Shown: positions 52,040-59,191 of the stretch, one piece after another | Position numbering within the stretch: the first letter of the stretch is position 1 | Layout: every line of letters begins with the position of its first letter | NCBI RefSeq assembly: GCF_031127815.1 | Contig: NZ_JARXHY010000016.1 | Location: 1 to 64,000 of the forward strand | Source of the DNA: Pelagicoccus sp. SDUM812003 | GTDB lineage: Bacteria; Verrucomicrobiota; Verrucomicrobiia; Opitutales; Opitutaceae | Length of the DNA stretch: 64,000 nucleotides | Reading direction: 5' to 3' | The notes under the pieces: generated by a model | Told to the model about the DNA's origin: nothing | Database searches by the model: none | What the model saw: the letters and a program-made list of their open reading frames with translations, nothing else | Translations under genes and position numbers: made by a program

Positions 52040-54226
52040 CTAATCGAAATTCTTCACTTCGACGCTCCAGTCAGGGTCGCGAGCCAGCTGGCTGTTCTTT
52101 CCGAGAAACATTTTAGACGCGGCCTTCTCGCCCTTGAGCTGCCAATCGAGCCAAGCAAGCGCCACAGGTGAATACTCGCCTCCGTGGGGCTGGGCGTAGG
52201 TGCCGCCGTGGCCGACGTCCAAGTTGGTCATGACAATCGGTACGTGCTGCACACGGGCGAAATCGTCCATGGCGTTGTTGTAGGCGATGTCGCTCGGACC
52301 GCCCATCAGGTAGAGAACCGGACCGTGAAAGCTCTCCAAGGCGTCCTTCTTCAGATCAGGCATTCCGCGCATGGGAGATGGATCCTTCAGCACGCCACTG
52401 TTGCAAACCACCGTAGTCCGGATACGCGGATCGCCGGAAATTTCGATCGCCTGCAAGCCGCCGCAGGACATGCCCATGGACGCCACCAGCTCCGGATCGA
52501 CTTTGCCGTAAAACACACTGCCTTGGGTTTCGTTTTCTTCGAGAATCCAATCAAGGGCCTCGAGGAGCTGGCTCGATTGCGTCTTCTGGTTGGCGAGATC
52601 GTCGCGCAGATCCAGCCGGTCCAGCAAGCCAATCCCCAGTACAAGGTACCCGTGCGAAGCGATCTCGTTAAGAAAGAGCTTATGCTCCTGCGTCGTGTTC
52701 ACGCAGGCCCCATTTCCCCAAAGCAGGATGGGAAGCCTTTCGGAATCTCCGAAAGCCGACAAGTCCTTCGGCCGGTAGATCGTCATCCCCGGCAAGGACG
52801 CGTCCTCCGTAACGATCGCAGGATGCGGGCCACGTCCGCCCTCCTCCAGCACAACCTCTGCAACCGTTTCTCCGGATTCCGACACTCCCGCTAGCTCGTA
52901 GGCTTGGGCAATGAATTTTGGATACAGCGGCTCAAGACCGAACATGTTGGTATAAAACAACGTCACCATATCGTTCTCCGGATCGATGGTGTAAGCCGTG
53001 CCCAGCATGCCGCCCCAGGCGAATGCGGAGTCCGAAACGGCAGGAGCAGGCTTTTTCTCCTCGTGTATCTCGAACCCAAGTCCGAATTGAAAGCCTTCCT
53101 CCGCGCCGCTATTCTCCGGCAAACGATCGATCATGGTCATCAGCTCCACCGTCTCCGGTTTCAGGATACGGTTTCCGTTGAAGATCCCCTTGTTGAGCAA
53201 CATCTGGCAGAATTTCGCATAGTCCTCGATGGGACCATTCAAGCCAATCGCTCCCTCCGCATAGGTCTGCTGTTCGCTAACCGTGCCTTCGCTGTACATA
53301 TTGGTGCCGGGCTCCAGCTTTCCGTCCACGGAGCGGTAGGCTTTCACAAAACGATCCAAGGCCTCCGGCTCGTAGTACCAATCCGTATCGTCCATGCCCA
53401 AGGGCTCGAGGATTGTCTCCCTCACGTACTCCTGTAGCGATTTTCCGGATATGCGTTCCACAAGGTAGCCCAGCATATTCGAACTCACGTGGTAGTTCCA
53501 CTTCGAGCCCGGATCGAACCCGAGCGGGTACTTGGCCAGGGCGATCATTTCTTCTTCGAGATACTTCGCTTCCGGATTGCCTCCCCCGCTGTGCTGGCCG
53601 CTAGGCACCTTGTCAGGCATCCTACCACCAAAGCCAGCCGGAGCATCGTCGCCCTTGCGTTCTGCCATGCGAATATCTCGCACCTTGCCCGCGCCCAAGC
53701 CCGAGGTGTGCGTCATCAGATGCACGAAGGTCATGGGCGTTTTCACTGGCCGCGTCTCGTAGGTCCCATCCTCATGAACCTCCGTCACCACCTCGTCCGG
53801 GATCTCGGGAAAGAATTTCGACACGGGATCGTGGATCGAGACAAGCCCTTGCTCCACCAAGGTCATAAACGCCACCGTCGTGACCGCCTTGGTCTGCGAC
53901 ATGAGAACGTAGTAGTCGTCCTCTTCAGCAGGAACCTTGTTTTCCACATCCTTCAAGCCGAAGGCCTTCTTATAAAGCACGTCGCCATCCTTCGCCACGA
54001 AGCCCACTACGCTGTTGAGCTTCTGGTCGTCGACAAAGGACTGCAGCAGCGCGTCCGTTTGCTCGATCTCCGCAGCGCTCACACCGAGGGCGGCGAGATC
54101 GGGATCGTGGTTAAACTCTTGGGGCGAGCCCGCAAAGGCACTCGCCACGGTTGCGGCAAATACAGCCGAAGCCGTAATGACGGACCTAACGCTTGGATAG
54201 CTGCGAATCATCGTTCTCATTTGCAT
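52040..54226 (-). CDS. Fusion: beta-lactamase-family serine hydrolase + alpha/beta hydrolase, secreted
   Basis: 728 residues with a signal peptide ending near VASAFA. Residues about 50-440 are a class C beta-lactamase/esterase domain: Ser110-Gln-Thr-Lys113 (SxxK), MTFVHLMTHTSGLGAG, KWNYHVSSNMLGYLVERISGKSL with Tyr245, and AWGGMLGTAYTIDPENDMVTLFYTN. Residues about 480-728 are a separate alpha/beta hydrolase of the dienelactone/chlorophyllase kind: LPILLWGNGACVNTTQEHKLF, VASMGMSCGGLQAIEI with Ser587, and a His in DVGHGGTYAQPHGG. Both active sites look intact. First of the hydrolase/GH51 run, 32 bases after a GH2 gene. Dual esterase action on acylated glycans is an inference. Confidence 0.87.
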   Translation of the reverse strand: MQMRTMIRSYPSVRSVITASAVFAATVASAFAGSPQEFNHDPDLAALGVSAAEIEQTDALLQSFVDDQKLNSVVGFVAKDGDVLYKKAFGLKDVENKVPAEEDDYYVLMSQTKAVTTVAFMTLVEQGLVSIHDPVSKFFPEIPDEVVTEVHEDGTYETRPVKTPMTFVHLMTHTSGLGAGKVRDIRMAERKGDDAPAGFGGRMPDKVPSGQHSGGGNPEAKYLEEEMIALAKYPLGFDPGSKWNYHVSSNMLGYLVERISGKSLQEYVRETILEPLGMDDTDWYYEPEALDRFVKAYRSVDGKLEPGTNMYSEGTVSEQQTYAEGAIGLNGPIEDYAKFCQMLLNKGIFNGNRILKPETVELMTMIDRLPENSGAEEGFQFGLGFEIHEEKKPAPAVSDSAFAWGGMLGTAYTIDPENDMVTLFYTNMFGLEPLYPKFIAQAYELAGVSESGETVAEVVLEEGGRGPHPAIVTEDASLPGMTIYRPKDLSAFGDSERLPILLWGNGACVNTTQEHKLFLNEIASHGYLVLGIGLLDRLDLRDDLANQKTQSSQLLEALDWILEENETQGSVFYGKVDPELVASMGMSCGGLQAIEISGDPRIRTTVVCNSGVLKDPSPMRGMPDLKKDALESFHGPVLYLMGGPSDIAYNNAMDDFARVQHVPIVMTNLDVGHGGTYAQPHGGEYSPVALAWLDWQLKGEKAASKMFLGKNSQLARDPDWSVEVKNFD

Positions 54227-54258
54227 GTAGTCTGTTTTTAGATACTTAAAAGTTTAGG

Positions 54259-56808
54259 TTAGTCGCCGATTGCTAGGCTGACCGATGCATCCGGCAGGCC
54301 GGGACTGCTCACCACGAGTCGCGCTTCGCCGGGTTCGAGCGTGGATTGCAACAAGGCAAGGGCCATTCCATAGTAGAGGGGTCGCTTGTTGCTCTGATAG
54401 TTGTCGTGATTCGCGAGATCGCCATTGTCTACGCCAATCAGTTTCGCCGAGCCGGATAGCTCGAAGGTCAGCTGATTGTCGGCAAGCGGAACGAAGACGC
54501 CGTTCGCGTCGAGGGCCCGTACAGTGACGTGGGCAACGTCTCGGGCGTCGGCGGCTATCGACGCGCGGTCGATGGTCACCTCCAGTTTGACCGGGTCGCC
54601 AGCCGTCCGCACGAATTCCGTCACAACCACGTTTCCGTCGCGGTCGTAGCCGACGGCCTTCAATTCGCCGGGTTCGTAGGGCACGTCCCAAACGAGCTTC
54701 ATGTCGCCCGTGGTGGGGCGAATCACGGTCTTGGCATAGCTGGCCCAGCCGCCTTCAGTCCCTTGGGCGGGAAACTCGTGCGACTTCGGGCCAAGGCTCC
54801 GTCCATTGAGAAACAGTTCAACCACCGCGCAATTCGTGTAGGCCACGACCGGTACGATCTCGCCAACGCGATCCGGCCAATTCCAGTGCGGCAACAGATG
54901 CACCATGGGATCGCTGGTCCAGATGCTCTGATAGAAATAGAACTGGTCCTTCTTGAAGCCGCAAGTATCGAGCGGTCCCGGGCTGGCCCCTTTTCGTGGC
55001 CAGCGTGCCTCGCCCAGGTAGTCGATTCCCGTCCAGCCGAAGTCGCCGATCACGTAGTCGTTGAGCGAAACGAATCTCCAGATCCGTTCGGCCTGCACCG
55101 TATCGTCGAGGTAGAGCGCGGCCTCCGGTCCCTTGCCCGGCAGCACCCGTCTTTCCGCGAACGAAAACCCTCCGCCCAGCAGCGGACCAAAGGTGTATTC
55201 GCCGCGAGTGCCGCGAGCGGTCGTACTCTCGGTATGGACGAATTTGCGTTCCGGAAAATCGCGGCGGTCATCGGAATGCAAAAGCTCGCGGCGGTCCCCC
55301 CAACGATCGGGGTAGTTGTATCCAACCACGTCGAGCAATTCGGTGAATGCCTCCGGAGCCCGGCCATCACCATTGAAGACATTGTCCAAGCCCGCCGTGA
55401 CGGGACGCGTAGGATCCTCGCGATGGAAGATTTCTATGAGCTTTCCGAGTACCTCGATTCCGACCTCGGAGCGTTGCTCGCCGATCTCGTTGCCGGCGCT
55501 CCACATCACGATGGACGGGTGGTTGCGGTCGCGTCGGACAAAATCAACTACATCGCGTTCGAACCATTCCTCGAAGATGTCGGAGTAGCCAAACTTGATT
55601 TGCGGCTTCCGCACCGTCCATTCGTCGAACACTTCGTCCATCACAAGCATCCCTAGCCGGTCGCAAAGTTCGTAGAACTCGGGAGCCATGGGATTGTGAC
55701 TCGCCCGCACCGCGTTGCAGCCCATCTCCATCAGCAGTCGCAAACGACGCTCGAGTACCGCTTCGGGTACCGCTGTGCCAACTGCCCCTCCATCCTCGTG
55801 CAGGCACATGCCGCGGAGCTTGGCCTGCTCGCCGTTGATCAGCAGGCCGCGATCCACGTCGTAGACGAGCTCACGGATGCCAAAGGTCGTTTCCACCGAA
55901 TCGACCACCACGTCATCGACCCGCAGCTCAGTCCTCGCCCGATAAAGCTCCGGCGTATCCGGAGACCAAAGACGCGGCGTAGGAACGTGCAAAGTCGCGG
56001 CCAGTTCAAGCTCCCCTCCCGCAGCGATCTCGGAAGGAGCGGATACCTCCTCCACGTTCTGGGCGAGCGCCTCGCCACGCGAATCCAGAAGCGAAGTATG
56101 CAACGTGAAGCGCGTCCCCTCAGGGCGTTCGTTGCGTACGCTCGCCTGCACGTGAACGGTTGCCGCCTCGGCGGAAACCTCAGGAGTAGTCACGTAAACA
56201 CCGAATGGGGCGACCGCCAGCGGGTCGGTGATGGTCAGCCAAGTATGACGGTAGATGCCAGACCCCGAGTACCAGCGACTATTCGGCTGATCGGAGTTGT
56301 CCACCCGGACGGCGATGACATTGGGCGTGGAACCGTAGTTGAGGTGCGGCGTGAGGTCGTAATGAAAGGTCGCGTAGCCGAAGGGCCGCGTGCCGAGCTC
56401 GTGCCCATTGATCCAAACCGTGCTGTTCTGGTAGACGCCGTCGAATTGGATGCGGGCCTGCTTTCCGCGAGCCTCTTCCGGCAAGGTAAAGGTCTTGCGA
56501 TACCAGCCGATGCCCGTGGGAAGATAGCCGCCCGAACCGCCGCTCGGCGCGTCTTTGTCGTACGGACCTTCGATGCTCCAATCGTGCGGCAGGTCCAGAA
56601 AACGCCAGCTTTCGTCGTCAAAACCAGGGCTACTGGCCTTCGGCTCGTCGCCGAGGGAGAACCGCCAGCCAAAGTCGAAGGTCTGCCGTTCGCGGGCAGC
56701 CGTGGAATCGAGGCTGATTTGGTTAGGGTTAAGCGCAGCTTCGCTGGCGCCAAACGCCGTCGAAGCAAGAACGACACAGCACAGGATAGGCAGGCTCTTC
56801 TTCATCAT
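54259..56808 (-). CDS. GH2 beta-galactosidase-like enzyme (DUF4982 type), secreted
   Basis: 849 residues from the first ATG of an ATGATG pair at 56808; MMKKSLPILCCVVLASTAFGASEA is a signal peptide and the upstream part of the frame (to 56910) overlaps the promoter region. Domains: jelly roll (GIGWYRKTFTLPEEARGKQARIQFDGVYQNSTVWINGHELG), Ig domain, TIM barrel (KLRGMCLHEDGGAVGTAVPEAVLERRL, NAVRASHNPMAPEFYELCDRLG) with acid/base Glu441 in MWSAGNEIGE and likely nucleophile Glu527 in VHTESTTARGTRG. A DUF4982 module (AVVELFLNGRSLGPKSHEF, DVPYEPGELKAVGYDRDG) and a C-terminal Ig-like domain follow. Relatives include exo-beta-galactosidases. It lies upstream of the serine hydrolase fusion and downstream of the sigma/anti-sigma pair. 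Confidence 0.88.
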   Translation of the reverse strand: MMKKSLPILCCVVLASTAFGASEAALNPNQISLDSTAARERQTFDFGWRFSLGDEPKASSPGFDDESWRFLDLPHDWSIEGPYDKDAPSGGSGGYLPTGIGWYRKTFTLPEEARGKQARIQFDGVYQNSTVWINGHELGTRPFGYATFHYDLTPHLNYGSTPNVIAVRVDNSDQPNSRWYSGSGIYRHTWLTITDPLAVAPFGVYVTTPEVSAEAATVHVQASVRNERPEGTRFTLHTSLLDSRGEALAQNVEEVSAPSEIAAGGELELAATLHVPTPRLWSPDTPELYRARTELRVDDVVVDSVETTFGIRELVYDVDRGLLINGEQAKLRGMCLHEDGGAVGTAVPEAVLERRLRLLMEMGCNAVRASHNPMAPEFYELCDRLGMLVMDEVFDEWTVRKPQIKFGYSDIFEEWFERDVVDFVRRDRNHPSIVMWSAGNEIGEQRSEVGIEVLGKLIEIFHREDPTRPVTAGLDNVFNGDGRAPEAFTELLDVVGYNYPDRWGDRRELLHSDDRRDFPERKFVHTESTTARGTRGEYTFGPLLGGGFSFAERRVLPGKGPEAALYLDDTVQAERIWRFVSLNDYVIGDFGWTGIDYLGEARWPRKGASPGPLDTCGFKKDQFYFYQSIWTSDPMVHLLPHWNWPDRVGEIVPVVAYTNCAVVELFLNGRSLGPKSHEFPAQGTEGGWASYAKTVIRPTTGDMKLVWDVPYEPGELKAVGYDRDGNVVVTEFVRTAGDPVKLEVTIDRASIAADARDVAHVTVRALDANGVFVPLADNQLTFELSGSAKLIGVDNGDLANHDNYQSNKRPLYYGMALALLQSTLEPGEARLVVSSPGLPDASVSLAIGD

Positions 56809-56916
56809 ATGGGGTACTTTTCGAGGTTTAGGAAACGTAGTGGGGTATGTTGGCGGGAGTTGAAATTTAGGGGTTGAGGGAAGCTCGCACGCGCCCGAGA
56901 GGGAGGCCAAGAGCTG

Positions 56917-58566
56917 TCACCTTCGAAAGGCCAAAAGGTCCAAGTCCGGTCGGCCTTCCTGGTAAAGTTTCTCGATTTCCTCCGGAGCGAGCGCTCGGCT
57001 GAAAAGGCAAAATTCGTCCATCGAACCGCTGAAGTTGCGAATCATAAACGGGTCGTCCTCGGGAAACCCGCGAGCCGACCAATTGCCCAGCTCCGAGGGA
57101 CCGACGCGGTACGGCGGCTCGATCATCAAAGCTTCGCGATCGACCTCCTGCCCATTCACGAAATGTGAAACACGACGGGAGCGACCATCAATGACAACTG
57201 CGAGATGTATCCATCTTCCAATGTCATTTAGTTCGACCACCGGAGGGCTGGCAACGATCTGGTAGTCTCCCGGCTGGTCCCCGACCACGGTCATCCCCAG
57301 CACACCGTCGTCGCGAAGCAACCAGTGGATCGACTCTTCCACGAAGCCGTCGCTCATGAAAAGGGAATTCAATTCGCGATCCAATCCCTGCACCCGCACC
57401 CAAGCCGAAAGGGTCAGAGAATCGTATTCGCCCGGCACGTCCAGCCGCACCCGATCGTTCACGTTTTGAAACTCGATGGCTTGCTTTCCGGGCCAGCGTC
57501 CCCTGCCCCACTGGCACCCAATCACTGACGCCTTTTCCGCCACCGAACTTGACTGGGACAGGTTGGGCAATTCCCAACGCGACGGGCTCGCTTGCTCGAA
57601 ATCCAGCCGTACCAGCAGCGACTCCTCTTGATTCAGCCGCTCGCCCATCACCTCCCAGTTGTCCCGGCGCAGCGCCAGAGCCGCGGAGGATTCCGCGTGA
57701 AAATCATAGAGAGACGCGAACGCGGAGCCGTCGGGCTGTATCCGTTGAACATCCCCTGTCTCCGTCACCAAAATTCCGATACCGCTTTCGACAGATTCCT
57801 CGGCAGAAGCGTTCCCTGGACGCACCGCGGCCTGGCCGGAGAACACGTGAACTGCTGTCCCGCTGCCCTCCGCCTCAAAGCCAACGTTTGCCACAGCGGC
57901 GTCGACGCTGGCATGCGGTCCATCGATGCGAAATCCGCTCGACTGCGATGGTATGTCAGCAGTGATCTTACCCTTTCGTACGGAAACGTGGTTCGGGGCG
58001 AGGAGGTTGATCTCCGCGGGCCCTTCCACGATCAAACGGGCCCCTTTGTAAAAAACGATCTGAGCAAGGCCCGACTCGAGCGTCAGCCACCCCGGCTCCA
58101 GAGGATCGCCCGCCACAGGATGCTTTTCTGCATCCGCCCATCGAGCGCGAACCGTACGGTCCAGCATCGCTACCGCTTGGCTGCCGACTTGCGAAACAGG
58201 CGCTTGCTCGCGAATCCCGCTTTGCCAGACGCCCAAAGCGGCAAGCGCCAGCAAGGCCGCCACAACTCCCCAAGCCCACCATAGCTGACGCTTCGGCGAC
58301 GCGTCGGAATCGAGGTCTCCCCTCTCGCGAAACCTTAGCTCCTCGCTTTCGGTCTCCTCTGACGCGAGCTGGTTCGCGGGGACGAACAAGTCCTCATCGG
58401 ACCCCAGCCGCGAATGCAGTTCGGTCCGCAAGATGTATTCATCGAGCGCTGACGCATCGTTTCGCAACAGCTCATTCAGGGCCCGGCACAGAGCCTCGTC
58501 GGCCTCGCCGTGGCAAACCGACGCCACCGCGTCATCAAATTCTGGAGACGGAAATGCGAGCTTCAT
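56917..58566 (-). CDS. Membrane anti-sigma-like protein: FecR-like domain plus LamG
   Basis: 549 residues from the ATG at 58566, which overlaps the sigma gene's TGA (ATGA at 58563-58566). The cytoplasmic N-terminus (residues 1-90, ALCRALNELLRNDASALDEYILRTELHSRL) resembles an anti-sigma helical domain. One transmembrane helix follows (WWAWGVVAALLALAALGVW, about 95-113), then a FecR-like domain (GDPLEPGWLTLESGLAQIVFYKGARLIVEGPAEINLL, SVRKGKITADIP). A LamG/concanavalin-like domain lies at about 330-540 (IEFQNVNDRVRLDVPGEYDSLTLSAWVRV, HLAVVIDGRSRRVSHFVNGQEVDREAL, SGSMDEFCLFSRALAPEEIEKLY). LamG could bind a glycan outside and signal inward (inference). Confidence 0.85.
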   Translation of the reverse strand: MKLAFPSPEFDDAVASVCHGEADEALCRALNELLRNDASALDEYILRTELHSRLGSDEDLFVPANQLASEETESEELRFRERGDLDSDASPKRQLWWAWGVVAALLALAALGVWQSGIREQAPVSQVGSQAVAMLDRTVRARWADAEKHPVAGDPLEPGWLTLESGLAQIVFYKGARLIVEGPAEINLLAPNHVSVRKGKITADIPSQSSGFRIDGPHASVDAAVANVGFEAEGSGTAVHVFSGQAAVRPGNASAEESVESGIGILVTETGDVQRIQPDGSAFASLYDFHAESSAALALRRDNWEVMGERLNQEESLLVRLDFEQASPSRWELPNLSQSSSVAEKASVIGCQWGRGRWPGKQAIEFQNVNDRVRLDVPGEYDSLTLSAWVRVQGLDRELNSLFMSDGFVEESIHWLLRDDGVLGMTVVGDQPGDYQIVASPPVVELNDIGRWIHLAVVIDGRSRRVSHFVNGQEVDREALMIEPPYRVGPSELGNWSARGFPEDDPFMIRNFSGSMDEFCLFSRALAPEEIEKLYQEGRPDLDLLAFRR

Positions 58567-59111
58567 GTCGCCCCCTCCGTCCGATTCGCGCCCTCGATGC
58601 ACATTTGCAACGACTGGCGTACGCGCTGCAAGGCCTTATAAGTCGCTTCCACTGTCCGCCCCGACGCTTCCGCCAAGGCCTCGATAGTTTGGCGCTTGTA
58701 GTAATAGCCTTCCACCAAGGACCGCTTGTCCTCGGGAAGCTTTTCCAAACAGCCCTCCAACCGGCTCAAGCGACGCTCCAACTGCGGCTTCAGCTCCTCA
58801 CGTCGGGCCACGATTTCCTCGGCCAGGCCATTCTCTAGCAACGCCTGCCAGCGCTTGCGTCGCTCCGTCCACTGACGGGCTTTATTGAGGGCGAAACGAC
58901 AGGCCCACGGGGTGAACGGTCGGGTCGAGTCGTAGGAATCGAACTTCTCCCAAAGGGCGATGGCCGTCTGCTGGACGATATCCTCCGCGTCGGAAGCATT
59001 GGGCACTAGGGCCGCCACGTAGCGGAAGATTTCCCTCTCGCTTCGCAGAAAAAGCGAAAGGAATCGCTGCCGCTCCAACGCGTCGTCGCCCTGCTTTCCA
59101 GATTCAACCAT
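58563..59111 (-). CDS. ECF sigma factor (Rhodopirellula/Verrucomicrobium type)
   Basis: A 182-residue sigma-70 family protein. Region 2 is FLSLFLRSEREIFRYVAALVPNASDAEDIVQQTAIALWEKFDSYDSTRPFTPWACRFALNKAR in pattern (the DAEDIVQQT core and WACRFALNKAR end are clear). Region 4 follows near residues 120-170 (LEKLPEDKRSLVEGYYYKRQTIEALAEASGRTVEATYKALQRVRQSL). It directs RNA polymerase to selected promoters and is presumably held by the membrane protein encoded next with a 4-base overlap. It lies between two GH2 genes, 80 bases downstream of the GH2 at 59192 on the same strand. Confidence 0.92.
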   Translation of the reverse strand: MVESGKQGDDALERQRFLSLFLRSEREIFRYVAALVPNASDAEDIVQQTAIALWEKFDSYDSTRPFTPWACRFALNKARQWTERRKRWQALLENGLAEEIVARREELKPQLERRLSRLEGCLEKLPEDKRSLVEGYYYKRQTIEALAEASGRTVEATYKALQRVRQSLQMCIEGANRTEGAT

Positions 59112-59191
59112 TCATATCTACTTCCGACCGCTCCCAGTTTTTGGACAAGTTTTCTTCAAAAAAAAGCGTTCGCCCCGGAATGGAGCATCGT

